The position numbers and the translations under genes are program-made. Source: Anaerolineales bacterium (lineage in GTDB: Bacteria > Chloroflexota > Anaerolineae > Anaerolineales > E44-bin32). Taken from it: a stretch of 64,000 nt of DNA. Positions 24,886-34,616 of this stretch are shown here, piece after piece. The DNA lies in NCBI GenBank assembly GCA_016927115.1, contig JAFGNH010000012.1:1-64000 (forward strand), given 5' to 3'. Below the pieces are notes generated by a model. That model made no database searches and was not told the origin of the DNA. It saw only the letters and a list, made by a program, of their open reading frames with translations. The number at the start of each line of letters is the position of its first letter. Within the stretch, counting starts at the first letter, position 1.

Positions 24886-25896
24886 GTGGCAGAAAAAAAG
24901 GGACGAGTGTTTTCTGGAGCACGCCCAACCGGCCGTCAGCACCTTGGGAACTATCTTGGTGCTATTCGGAATTATGTGGCCTTGCAGGATGAGTATAACT
25001 GTATCTATTCAATTGTCGATATCCATGCATTGACAACGATGGAAACAACACACGATTTGCGTGGTAATACGATTGAAATGGCGCTTGATTGGCTTGCAGC
25101 CGGAATCAAACCCGAAGAAAGTATTGTTTTCGTGCAGTCGCATGTTCCTGAAGTGATGGAACTGCACACACTTCTCTCCATGGTTACTCCTTTGGGCAAG
25201 CTCATTGAGCTGCCCACATTTAAGGAGAAAATCAAGCAGCAGCCGAAAAATGTGAATTACGGCCTGGTTGGATATCCTGTATTAATGACTGCTGATATTG
25301 TGCTGTACCGTGCCGAGGCGGTTCCGGTAGGCATCGATCAGGCCCCCCATCTGGAATTTGCCCGTGAGATTGTGCGTTCCTTCAACCATCGCTACCAGAC
25401 GGATGTATTGATCGAGCCGCAGATGAAGAAGACCCGGGTGCCGAAAGTCATCGGCACAGATGGGCAGCAGAAAATGAGTAAAAGCCTCAATAATCATATT
25501 GAGCTTGCGGCCTCACCGGAAGAGACACTGGCCAGGGTTAAAACGATGGTCACCGACCCCCAGCGTGTGCGCCGGAATGATCCGGGGGATCCTGATGTGT
25601 GCAATGTCTTCTCGCTGCATAAAGCCTTTTCCTCGGAAGAGGAAGTGCAGATGGTAAACACCGAATGCCGCCGGGCGGGTATCGGCTGTGTCGATTGCAA
25701 GATACTGCTGGCGAAAAACCTGAACGCGCACCTGGAACCGTTCCGGGAGCGTAGAGCTGAGCTGGCAAAGGATCCGGACTATATCTGGGATGTGCTGTAT
25801 GATGGCGCAGCGCGGGCGTCCGTAATTGCGAAGGATACCATGCGGGATGTGCGTGCAGCGGTTGGGTTGCCGGAGCGAAAAGACGAGAGTCAGTAA
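24886..25896 (+). CDS. trpS: Tryptophanyl-tRNA synthetase
   Basis: The 336-residue class I synthetase charges tRNA-Trp. The HIGH-equivalent is RPTGRQHLGNY near residue 13, and the second signature KMSKS is at 196-200. The tryptophan-pocket segment YPVLMTADIVLY and the AP-linker are present. The length is typical of the bacterial enzyme. The start is GTG 24886, with AAGGAGAG upstream. dtd follows after 87 bp, so the two quality-control and charging genes may be cotranscribed. Confidence 0.96.
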   Translation: MAEKKGRVFSGARPTGRQHLGNYLGAIRNYVALQDEYNCIYSIVDIHALTTMETTHDLRGNTIEMALDWLAAGIKPEESIVFVQSHVPEVMELHTLLSMVTPLGKLIELPTFKEKIKQQPKNVNYGLVGYPVLMTADIVLYRAEAVPVGIDQAPHLEFAREIVRSFNHRYQTDVLIEPQMKKTRVPKVIGTDGQQKMSKSLNNHIELAASPEETLARVKTMVTDPQRVRRNDPGDPDVCNVFSLHKAFSSEEEVQMVNTECRRAGIGCVDCKILLAKNLNAHLEPFRERRAELAKDPDYIWDVLYDGAARASVIAKDTMRDVRAAVGLPERKDESQ

Positions 25897-25983
25897 CAGA
25901 GCAGTGGAATGCTGGTATTTACAGATTACTCTTGGTACACCCGGTCTGTGCCTGGTGTGTTTTGATCAGAAAAGAGATGGATT

Positions 25984-26439
25984 GTGCGTGTTTTATTGCA
26001 GCGCGTAAAACGTGGAAGGGTGTCTGTGGCGGGGGAAACCACGGCAGAGATCGGCCGGGGGCTTGTGCTGCTGGTGGGCGTTGGCCCACAGGATACGCTG
26101 GAGGAAGCGGACTGGCTGGCCAGGAAGGTGGCCGGGCTGCGCATCTTTGAAGATGAAGATGGAAAGATGAACCGATCGGTGCTGGAAACCGGCGGAGAAG
26201 CCATCGTAGTTTCTCAATTCACCCTTTATGCGGACACACAACGGGGCCGCCGGCCAAGCTTTGTGAAAGCAGCCCCCCCTGACACAGCCGAACCAATTGT
26301 CGCTTATTTTGCAGACCAGTTGCACAAGATGGGAATCCCGGTGGGAACCGGGGTTTTCGGTGCACATATGATGGTTGAGATCGACAACGACGGCCCTGTG
26401 ACGATTCTGTTGGAGCGGGAAATGAATCAGGCATCCTGA
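25984..26439 (+). CDS. dtd: D-aminoacyl-tRNA deacylase
   Basis: Dtd removes D-amino acids (and glycine from mischarged tRNA-Ala) from tRNAs. The catalytic SQFTLYA motif is intact, as is the C-terminal Gly-x-x-Pro-type signature region in [19 protein letters not shown]. The 151-residue length and N-terminus MRVLLQRV match the family. The start is GTG 25984. It lies 87 bp after trpS. Confidence 0.95.
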   Translation: MRVLLQRVKRGRVSVAGETTAEIGRGLVLLVGVGPQDTLEEADWLARKVAGLRIFEDEDGKMNRSVLETGGEAIVVSQFTLYADTQRGRRPSFVKAAPPDTAEPIVAYFADQLHKMGIPVGTGVFGAHMMVEIDNDGPVTILLEREMNQAS

Positions 26440-26564
26440 CCTGGTGAGGAACTTGCTTTCCCATCCTGGTGAAAACTACCTGGAAGAAAACGATAGCCAG
26501 GAATTGCCGGAGGATTTCTAATCCTGTATCACACATATGAACCGGGCAGAAACGAGCGGCAATC

Positions 26565-28498
26565 ATGGCAGCCATACTAATACCCTTAATTTTCTTGCTA
26601 ATAACTCAATTGATCCATCTCACCATGCAGCCCAGCAGAGATCTGTGGGATTGGCGTGATAGTGTCGCGTTTGGGTATCTATCTGTCTCTGCATTCTTTT
26701 TCCTGACCTGCGAAGGTTTGAGTTTGCTCAAGCTGCTCACGCGCGACATGATAGTCTTGGTATGGGGTGCAATACTGCTTATTCTGTTGCTGGTGCTCCG
26801 CAAAATGTTGTCGAACCGACCCATCGCCGGTACAAAAACAACTCCGGAAATCAAACCCCGGCCCCGGAAGTTTTTGGATTGGCTTTTTCTTTGTGTGCTG
26901 ACTGTAATAATCATTCTTACGGGTATTACGGCTTATATTGCACCACCTCATGAATCTGATGTGCTGGCATACCACATGCCCCGTGTTCTCCACTGGATTC
27001 AGAATCAAACAACTGCGAACTATGCGGTGCCTGATGCCCGACATTTATGGATGCCCCCCTGGCCCGCGTATGCTCAGACGAATCTATACTTATTATCAGG
27101 CGGGGATAAGCTGGCAAATATGATCCAGTGGTCGGCAATGCTGCTTTCCGTCATCCTTGCTTCCAGGTTAGCGGCCTATCTCGGAGCAACACGACGAGGT
27201 CAACTTCTGGCAGCCCTGTTTGTGGCAACTCTTCCTGTGGGAATATATCAGGCTTCCAGTTCTTTTACGGATTATTCGGCTGCGTCGTGGGTCACAGTAA
27301 GTGCCTTGTTGGTGCTGCGCAGCAGGAAAACGGATATAGGCTGGGTGGAATGGATCGGGTTGGGGCTGAGTGTTGCACTTGGGTATCTGACCAAGGGAAC
27401 CTATATCTTGTTTGCGCTTCCGATTCTTGCCTATTTGTATTTGACCGTATCAGGAAGACCAGACCATCTGACTGGCTGGTACGTGGCGTCGTAATCGTTT
27501 TGCTGATTCTGACCCTGCTGCTGCCATATTGGGTGCGGAATTTTTCGGCCTTTGATTCGATTATGGGGCCGGAAGGACATGTATCGATGCTGTCTAACGA
27601 GACCATCGGGCTGAAAGGACTGACCTCAAACTTCTTCCGCCAGACGGCAATTCAGCTGGCAAGTCCATCCCGCAAGCTGAATAACTTCCTTGAACACTCG
27701 GTTGAAGCCATTCTGGCATCACTGGGTATCGATCCGAATGCCCCGTCGTTTTCTTATCAGAATGTTCAGTTTGGTGTGGACTGGCTTTTCCCGGGATCGA
27801 GCTCTGCTCCGCTGCACTCGGGCATTGTGTTCCTCATAGTGCCTTTTGTTCTGTTTGTTAAGCCATATCGGAATCGCGATGCTGGAATGCTGATTTTGCT
27901 TATTTCCCTCGGCTATCTTCTCTTCTGTGGCTATATTCGATGGCAGTCCACCATGCGTTTCAGCTTTGCAACCTATCTGTTGTTGGCTCCTGTAGTAGGG
28001 TGGGTAATGGGGCAGGGGGTTGCTGCCCGGATGAGCCCGATAGCAGCTGGATTGATGATCCTGTATGCTGCTCCATCACTGCTCTTTCTCCGCTGGCGTC
28101 CACTGATTTCGTGGCGGCCGAGGACTGCTATCAACAGCATTTTTGAGGTGTCGCGCCAGGATCTATACTTCAGAGCTTCGGATAAGGTACGCTCGCAGTA
28201 CGAATGGGCGGCTGACCGAATCCTTCAAACTGGCTGTCAGCAGGTGGCCATGCGCACAGATTCCCACGATCATGAATATTACTGGTGGATCCTGCTGGAC
28301 CCGCTGGAAAATGATATCAGGATCGAGCACACATTGGTTTTCCCCGGATTGGAAGACCTGGTCAAAGATGATTTCCAGGCATGCGCTCTGATCTGTACTG
28401 TCTGCTCTGATTCTCCCAAGGAGCGGGATGGTCTCAGGCCGGTTAATCTTGAAGACGATATCAAACTTTATCTGCCTGAAGCGTATCTGGAACCGTAA
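26565..28498 (+). pseudogene. Frameshifted GT39-like membrane glycosyltransferase
   Basis: One long membrane protein is split across two frames. The first (26565-27494) has a helical N-terminus, then the segment HESDVLAYHMPRVLHWIQNQ with an acidic residue typical of GT39/ArnT-like lipid-linked sugar transferases, and reads to about 27450 before ending in GWYVAS-stop. The second frame becomes sensible from about 27445 (RKTRPSDWLVRGVVIVLL) and runs to 28498 with more membrane helices and a soluble C-terminus. A single shift near 27440-27475 restores one protein of about 640 residues. It may be decay or an assembly error. The likely ancestral role is transfer of a sugar from a lipid carrier at the outer membrane face. 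Confidence 0.7.
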
Positions 28499-28700
28499 CC
28501 CGGAAAAAACAGCAGCCGATTCATGTGTTGGTAAGCAGAGATCCTTATTAACCATACGCCCAGTTCTAAGCCTGTATGTGTACGATTTGGTGCAGAAAAA
28601 TCACGGGAATATCAAGCGATATTCAAGGCGGACAACTGGACTGGCAGTCAGCCAGCACAGCTTTTCTGTCACCCCATTGTCAGTTCTTTCCCGGTTGGGA

Positions 28701-28709
28701 TGCTATACT
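28701..28709 (+). promoter_or_regulatory. Extended -10 promoter of the SPFH gene
   Basis: TGC-TATACT is an extended -10 element with no good -35. Transcription would start near 28716, giving a 150-nt leader. Apart from this, 28499-28867 shows no gene. Confidence 0.45.
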
Positions 28710-28867
28710 TAAGCATGTGAGTATGCTGGCAATCCTGGTGTGGAATTCAAATCGGGAGAGCTGGTATTGTTTCCGAAGTGCGAAAACAGTTCACTGTTCT
28801 TGATACATTACGGGAAATTATCCATAACATCCCGGTACATCGCGGAAAAAATTAATCAGGAGGTTCC

Positions 28868-29920
28868 ATGAATATCGCAGTTGTAATTAGAGGTATTGCT
28901 ACACTATCGTGGGTTGCCGCATTGGTTGTAATAGGCCTGGCGGTATTTCAATCAGCACGTGGAAAGAACCTGAAATCTGCTGGCGGATTGATCATCGGTG
29001 CGATCGTGCTGGCGCTCTTGCTGACAACATTGGGGTCCGGTATGGTTTTTGTTCAACCGGAGGAGCGCGGTATTGTGATTTCAGCCGTTACACCGAATGG
29101 CTATCGGACCACAGCCATGCAGCCCGGGCTGCACTGGGTCATACCCTTTGCTGAATCAGTAGTAGTCTATCCGATCTCCAAGCAGACATACACCATGTCG
29201 ATAGCCGGGGAGGAAGGGCAGGTACAGGGAGATGATTCGGTTGCTGCCCGTACGTCCGACGGACAGGAAGTTTATATCGATGCTTCTGTTATCTATGCTG
29301 TTGACTCCAATCAGATTATCGATGTGCATATCACCTGGCAAGACCGATATGCTGACGATCTGGTACGGCCTCTTGCACGCGGTGTAATCCGGGACCAGGC
29401 AAGTCAATTTGGTGTGGAAGAAATCTACAGCGAAAAACGAGCTGAATTAATAAAGGATATTACTTCTGATCTGGAAGAGCTTTTTAAAGCGAATGGCATA
29501 ATCCTGCATGATTTTGTGCTTCGCAATATTACCTTCTCGTCCGAGTATGCCGCATCTGTGGAGCAGAAGCAGATTGCAGAGCAGCGTGCACAGGAAGCCC
29601 AGTTAACGGTTGAGCAGCGCAGGCAGGAAGCGGAACAAGCCCGCCAGGTTGCACAGGGTCAGGCTGATGCAGCTGTGATCGCAGCAGAGGGACGGGCAGA
29701 ATCCCGTCTGATTGAAGCAGAAGCCGAAGCAGAAGCTTTGCGAATGATTGCCGCAGCTTTGCTGGATAATCCTGATCTGCTGACATTTGAGTATATCCAG
29801 AAACTGGCACCCGGCATCGAAGTTATGCTTGTGCCGAACGATTCCCCATACCTGCTGCCTCTTCCATCATTGGGAGCAACGACGACTGTACCTGCTACAA
29901 CAATTCCTGACTCGGAGTGA
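28868..29920 (+). CDS. SPFH/Band 7 (prohibitin-like) membrane protein
   Basis: The 350-residue protein has two N-terminal membrane helices (about 7-27 and 38-58). A Band 7 domain follows with PEERGIVI, PGLHWVIPF and DASVIYAV. After it comes a long Ala/Glu/Gln-rich coiled coil (about 230-295) and a Thr/Pro-rich tail. This is the layout of HflK/C- and prohibitin-type scaffolds, which form oligomeric cages or rings that organise membrane proteins and proteases. The ATG follows AGGAGG. No partner protease or NfeD-like gene is adjacent, so its client is unknown. Confidence 0.87.
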   Translation: MNIAVVIRGIATLSWVAALVVIGLAVFQSARGKNLKSAGGLIIGAIVLALLLTTLGSGMVFVQPEERGIVISAVTPNGYRTTAMQPGLHWVIPFAESVVVYPISKQTYTMSIAGEEGQVQGDDSVAARTSDGQEVYIDASVIYAVDSNQIIDVHITWQDRYADDLVRPLARGVIRDQASQFGVEEIYSEKRAELIKDITSDLEELFKANGIILHDFVLRNITFSSEYAASVEQKQIAEQRAQEAQLTVEQRRQEAEQARQVAQGQADAAVIAAEGRAESRLIEAEAEAEALRMIAAALLDNPDLLTFEYIQKLAPGIEVMLVPNDSPYLLPLPSLGATTTVPATTIPDSE

Positions 29921-29972
29921 GCCGGCTGCAGGCAGAGTTTGAATACAATTGAAAATCAGGCTCAGTAGAACG

Positions 29973-30010
29973 AACGAGTCACCTGAGGATTTGGTGGCTC
30001 GTTATTTTTT
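29973..30010 (+). terminator. Terminator after the SPFH gene
   Basis: AACGAGTCACC and GGTGGCTCGTT form a stem of about 11 bp with one mismatch, followed by TATTTTTT. Confidence 0.85.
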
Positions 30011-30067
30011 ACGTAACTGGTATGGTGGAATCTCCAGGGGGAAAATTCTACCAAAGAATGAACTGTG

Positions 30068-31345
30068 TCAGATGAGGAACCCTGCGAGCGGAACAATCAT
30101 CTCATCCGAAGAGAGACCTCCGTGCCTGCCCTCGAGTGGATTAGGCCTGTCCCCCCACCATAAATAGCTGTTTCCGGTGCCGATACCAACAAGATCACCA
30201 ATTCTGTCTGCTGAAGCCGGGGAGGGGTTCCCTGGCCCGAAAAATCCCTGATCCAGGAGTTGATGGGAATCGAGCAGTACAAAGGTATCTCCCCAGGTTT
30301 TGTGGAAGTATTGTTTTACTGCGTTTACCTGCCCCGGGCGAATGTGAAGGAACGTTAACCGGTTTTCGCCAGTGGGATACAGATGGAGGAGCTGCAGGAG
30401 GTCGGGATGGTTGGACAGATCAAAAACGGGATCTTTCGGTGTGGAAATCTGGCCGTGATCGGCTGTCAGCAGCAGCAATGTGTGGTTGTTTGAGCCGCTG
30501 AATGGTTTGAGGAAATGTTCCTCCATGGTTCGAATGAACAGATCAAATTCTGCCCGGGTGTATTCACTATCCGGGCTGCGATGGTGAGACATCGTATCAA
30601 TACCGGCATAGTATGCCCAGATAAAACGGCGCCGTGAGGGACGTTTTTCCACCAGTGTGCGCAGGTTGATCCACATTTCCGGGAGAGAGCTGAATCCCGC
30701 GGCCTGCACATCTGCATAATGCATACGTGAAAGCCCTGAGTGTTTGATGTATTTATTGAGAAAGGCGTAGGTTGAAATGCCATACTGGCTGAACAACGTT
30801 CCGAGTGTGCGGCCGTTCGTGGCAGTCTCCGGGTCGAAGCCAGCTTTATAAAGGAGCCCTTGTTCATGAGGCATCATGATTGGTGAATGACTTATCATGT
30901 TTGTTACAATGCCGATTTCTTTCAGAAAGAGTTCATACCCAAGGATGGCATGCTCGGCAGGGCTTCGGCCAGTCCAGAGCGTTGTAAGGACTGAGCAGGT
31001 CGTTGATGGTATAACAGAGGTAAGTGCCTGTATAAAACCATCCTCCACCAGCCGATTCTGCAGCGGGTGATTCTGAATCCAGTTCTGGAAACGGCTAAAA
31101 GAAAGTCCATCCAGGAGGCAGACGATGACCTGGGTGATGTCGGAACTGGATTGGAGAAAAGGATTCTCCAGAGACTGGTGAGGAAGTTCGGGGCACCCGA
31201 GTATGGAAGCGACAGTTGAAGGAAGATTCAATAAAGAAAAACCCGTATACCAGGGATGGATCAATTCCGCAGGAAGGTTGAGTTCCGGAAATCGAGCTGC
31301 TTTGATGGCTTTGATATTTTCGATATGGTTGTCTGGTTTTTGCAT
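30068..31345 (-). CDS. Alkaline-phosphatase-fold phosphodiesterase (NPP-like)
   Basis: The 425-residue protein has the metal-site pattern of nucleotide pyrophosphatase/phosphodiesterases: Asp in VCLLDGLS, the nucleophile Thr in IPSTTCSVLTTLWTG, YAGIDTMSHH with Asp and His ligands, TADHG, and a distal His in GRHGGLSSDEM. It hydrolyses phosphodiester or phosphomonoester bonds. No signal peptide is visible, so it is probably cytoplasmic. The start at 31345 has GGAAGGA upstream. It is monocistronic and transcribed away from the ParB-like/USP gene. Confidence 0.85.
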   Translation of the reverse strand: MQKPDNHIENIKAIKAARFPELNLPAELIHPWYTGFSLLNLPSTVASILGCPELPHQSLENPFLQSSSDITQVIVCLLDGLSFSRFQNWIQNHPLQNRLVEDGFIQALTSVIPSTTCSVLTTLWTGRSPAEHAILGYELFLKEIGIVTNMISHSPIMMPHEQGLLYKAGFDPETATNGRTLGTLFSQYGISTYAFLNKYIKHSGLSRMHYADVQAAGFSSLPEMWINLRTLVEKRPSRRRFIWAYYAGIDTMSHHRSPDSEYTRAEFDLFIRTMEEHFLKPFSGSNNHTLLLLTADHGQISTPKDPVFDLSNHPDLLQLLHLYPTGENRLTFLHIRPGQVNAVKQYFHKTWGDTFVLLDSHQLLDQGFFGPGNPSPASADRIGDLVGIGTGNSYLWWGDRPNPLEGRHGGLSSDEMIVPLAGFLI

Positions 31346-31458
31346 TGGTCCTTCCCGGGTGGCTTATTACAGCCTTTCTGGAAATTGTAGCTTATTTTTA
31401 CTGAAATATACCTTTAGATTCATGCCCTGGTTCATGACAGGGTTTTAATATCAGGCTG

Positions 31459-31476
31459 AAAACAATGTATTGTTTT
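31459..31476. promoter_or_regulatory. Perfect palindrome in a divergent intergenic region
   Basis: AAAACAAT-GT-ATTGTTTT is a perfect 8+2+8 dyad in the 375-bp gap between the phosphodiesterase and the ParB-like/USP gene. It has the form of an operator. The remaining gap (31346-31720) has no gene and no convincing promoter. Confidence 0.4.
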
Positions 31477-31720
31477 GCCGGAGTTTTGGGATAGGAGTAA
31501 ACAAGATACCATTGGAAAAGGCGGGAATCTGAATCGGGGTTGGGCCGTCGATCCTGTTTACCGGTCGGGTTTGCACTCTGTTTGCCTTGAAAAAACCGGA
31601 TTTCCATGAGAATATTTGCCGATTCACATATGTGTTTGAATATGGTCCGAACTATGATTGATTCTGGGTTTCTTTTCTTGAGTGAATTTAAGAAGGAAGT
31701 GGAAGGGGTGTGTAAGAGAT

Positions 31721-33451
31721 ATGAATAAATTCGACATGCTGCGATCGGCCGCTCTAGATTTCCAGCAATCACGCCGACGGGCGCAAATGGAAGCGGTCTT
31801 GAGCAGGTTGTCCGGCCGTCCAACCGAATTACTCCCGTACGAAGAGATCCGGAAAAAACTGCGGCTTGGCACAAGTGTGGATCAGGGTGTAGAGGCTGTC
31901 CCTATTGATTCAATCATAGGTAGTGTGGGTCGGTATCAGGATTTTACCCGCAGCTTTCTTCCGAGGCATGATAGTGATCGTGAGCGCTGGGCACGGGTAA
32001 AAGCCGGTGTATCTGATTTGAGTGGGCTGCCGCCTGTGGAACTATACCGGGTAGGGGAGGCTTATTTTGTTCTCGATGGACATCATCGGATTTCAGTGGC
32101 AAAACAGGTCGGAGCAACACATATCGAGGCTTACATCCGTGAGGTGCCTTCCCGGGTTTCTCTGACACCCGAAACAAACGCACGAGAGTTGATCCTAAAA
32201 TATGAGTATGCAGATTTTCTATATGAAACCGGATTCGACCAGGAATTTCCTGATGTGGAACTTCTGATTACAGAACCCGGGTTGTATCGGGCCCTGAAAG
32301 AACATATTGACGTGCACCGCTATTACATGGGATTGGATCAGGAACGAGAAATACCCTATTCTGAAGCTGTACGGCATTGGTACGAGGGAGTATATCAACC
32401 GGTGATCCAGGTCATTCAGAACCTGGGCGTGCTGCAGGATTTTCCGAATCGGACAGAGACCGATCTTTATCTATGGGTAGCGGATCATCGGGTAGAGTTG
32501 GAAGAAGAGCTTGGATCTCCTATTACGACAGCTGCAGCGGTCAGCGATCTGGCCTCACGAAAGAGTCTGACACCGTTGAGAGTGGCCAGCAGAATTGGAA
32601 ACTGGCTGCATGACAAACTTCTGCCTGATGCTATCGAATCCGGCCCAAAACCTGGTATCTGGAGAGAAGAACTGGGATCTGACCCACAGTCCTCCCTCTT
32701 TCCTTCGATTCTGGTGCCGCTCAGCGAGCTGGACACCGAATGGCAGGCGCTTGAACAGGCGCTGTTTGTGGCAAGCAGGGAAAACAGCTTGATTCATGGC
32801 ATCTATGTGCAAACACAGGAAGACAGGCCGGTAGAAACAATTGAACGTTTACGTGAAGGGTTTAATGCGCGTTTGTCGGAAGCGGGCATCGAAGGGCAGT
32901 TTGTGCTTGAGAAGGGAACGATCTCGCGAACGATATGTGATCGAGCCCGCTGGAATAATCTGGTTGTGGTTTATGCCGCACATCCTCCGGCGGACCGGCC
33001 GATGGATCGGTTGAGCTCCGGGTTGAGGATGATGATACACCGCTGCCCCCGGCCGATCCTGGTTGTTCCACAGCGGGCACGCCCCCTCAATCGAATTCTG
33101 CTGGCATATAACGACAGCCCGAAGGCACAGGAGGCGCTTTTTGTTGCGGCCTATTTCGCCGGGGTCTGGAAGTGTGATCTGACGGTTTTATCGATGGCGG
33201 AAAAAGGAAGATTGAACTATAACTGGCTGGATGATGCCAGGAGATACCTCGAACACCACCAGGTCCATGCCTCATTCCACCATAAGTTTGGCAGTGTTCC
33301 ACGGGTTATCGAAAGGGCTGCTGCCCAGTATCACAGCGATATTATTCTGATAGGTGGCTATAAAGCCTCCCCTATTACCGAAGTTATGCTTGGAAGCAAG
33401 GTTGATGACCTTATGCGCAGTTCAGATTTTCCACTGCTCGTATGCAGTTGA
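31721..33451 (+). CDS. ParB-like domain fused to two universal stress protein domains
   Basis: The 576-residue soluble protein has three parts. Residues about 40-150 look like a ParB/Srx-type fold: VELYRVGEAYFVLDGHHRIS holds DGHHR (119-123). Residues about 150-310 form a helical middle with DLYLWVADHRVELEEELG, which resembles the DUF4032 family. Residues about 330-576 are two tandem Usp-like domains (ILVPLSELD and ILLAYNDSPKAQEAL, each followed by an alpha/beta core). The DGHHR motif suggests nucleotide binding. No ParA partner is near, so chromosome partitioning is unlikely. The ATG at 31721 follows GGAAGGGG about 12 nt upstream. It is monocistronic, with a terminator behind it. Confidence 0.75.
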   Translation: MNKFDMLRSAALDFQQSRRRAQMEAVLSRLSGRPTELLPYEEIRKKLRLGTSVDQGVEAVPIDSIIGSVGRYQDFTRSFLPRHDSDRERWARVKAGVSDLSGLPPVELYRVGEAYFVLDGHHRISVAKQVGATHIEAYIREVPSRVSLTPETNARELILKYEYADFLYETGFDQEFPDVELLITEPGLYRALKEHIDVHRYYMGLDQEREIPYSEAVRHWYEGVYQPVIQVIQNLGVLQDFPNRTETDLYLWVADHRVELEEELGSPITTAAAVSDLASRKSLTPLRVASRIGNWLHDKLLPDAIESGPKPGIWREELGSDPQSSLFPSILVPLSELDTEWQALEQALFVASRENSLIHGIYVQTQEDRPVETIERLREGFNARLSEAGIEGQFVLEKGTISRTICDRARWNNLVVVYAAHPPADRPMDRLSSGLRMMIHRCPRPILVVPQRARPLNRILLAYNDSPKAQEALFVAAYFAGVWKCDLTVLSMAEKGRLNYNWLDDARRYLEHHQVHASFHHKFGSVPRVIERAAAQYHSDIILIGGYKASPITEVMLGSKVDDLMRSSDFPLLVCS

Positions 33452-33500
33452 TCTAATTTCACCATCCTGATCCTTCCAGGGCATTGATGTCTGTTTTCAG

Positions 33501-33526
33501 AACAGCAAAGGGAAGCTGTTTTTTTA
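33501..33526 (+). terminator. Terminator after the ParB-like/USP gene
   Basis: AACAGC (33501-33506) and GCTGTT (33515-33520) form a 6-bp stem with an 8-nt loop and a T-run. Confidence 0.75.
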
Positions 33527-33694
33527 TTTACTTGATGAACTGCATTCAGGAGTATATTTAAAAGTTAAAGGCCGCTTGACAGCTTTTCGGGTTTGAAGGA
33601 GACTATCATAAGTGGAATCTGTGATTTTGAATTGCAGTTCAGCGGAAATTCAAATTCTCTACCCATACGTTGAAAGTGTTTGAGGAGATAAGCC

Positions 33695-34468
33695 ATGTAT
33701 TCAGGGCAGGAAAAAGTACTTATAATTGACGACGATCCCCTGATGGCAAAAATGGTTGAAGGGCACCTTAAGGTTGCCAAATTCAAAACAAGGTATGCAA
33801 CCGATGGCGGACAGGGGATCCTGATCGCCAGAGATTGGGATCCGGATTTGGTCCTGCTTGATGTTATGATGCCAGGTATGGATGGTTTTACAACATGCGC
33901 CCGCCTGCGCGAATTTTCTTCGGTACCCGTCATCATCCTGACGGCCAAGGGTGAAGAACGGGATAAAGTGCGCGGATTGGATGCGGGCGCTGATGACTAT
34001 ATTGTGAAACCCTTTTCAGCACAGGAACTGCTTGCCAGGGTCAGAGCTGTGCTAAGGCGTGCAGAGCAGACTAATTTTTCCAAATTTCCACAAAGATATT
34101 TCCGCCATTATGATCTGATGATAGATCTTGCGCGAGCCGAGGTCACTGCAGATGAAGTCCCTGTTTCTCTTACGGCAACAGAATACAGGCTCCTTCAGAC
34201 TCTCTCGGATTCAATTGGCAAAGTGCTCAGCCCTGAAGAACTCCTCTCCCGTGTATGGGGGGTGGACTATCGTAAGGAGAAGGAGATCCTCTGGGTTACC
34301 CTAAGCAGACTGCGGCAGAAAATCGAAAAGGATCCCAGAAATCCGGTTCATATTGTGACCCGGCAGGGCCTGGGCTACCTGATGCCGAGTGAAACAAATG
34401 AATCGGAGCAGGGGGATACTGCAGATATGGACCAGTTCGATCCTGATACAAGGCCTCCTGCTGCCTGA
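33695..34468 (+). CDS. Orphan OmpR/PhoB-type response regulator
   Basis: The receiver domain has IDDDP, phospho-acceptor Asp56 (LDVMMPGMDG), LTAKGEERD and VKPFSA. The winged helix ends WVTLSRLRQKIEKD and VTRQGLGYLM. A 25-residue acidic, low-complexity tail follows the DNA-binding domain. No histidine kinase is encoded next to it, so its partner is elsewhere. The ATG follows GAGGAG. A weak candidate promoter lies in the AT-rich stretch before 33590, but I cannot assign it. The next gene, comEC, is convergent. Confidence 0.9.
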   Translation: MYSGQEKVLIIDDDPLMAKMVEGHLKVAKFKTRYATDGGQGILIARDWDPDLVLLDVMMPGMDGFTTCARLREFSSVPVIILTAKGEERDKVRGLDAGADDYIVKPFSAQELLARVRAVLRRAEQTNFSKFPQRYFRHYDLMIDLARAEVTADEVPVSLTATEYRLLQTLSDSIGKVLSPEELLSRVWGVDYRKEKEILWVTLSRLRQKIEKDPRNPVHIVTRQGLGYLMPSETNESEQGDTADMDQFDPDTRPPAA

Positions 34469-34616
34469 TTCCATCAGCATTTGTGTTTTTTTCATTCACC
34501 GGCAGCCAGGTATTAATTCATGATGGAACAACCCCATTAGATATCCTTTCCTGTCGGGTTAGTCATTCTGCCAGCCCAGGTTTCCTGAATAATTCCGTCA
34601 GACCACAAATCTCTCT

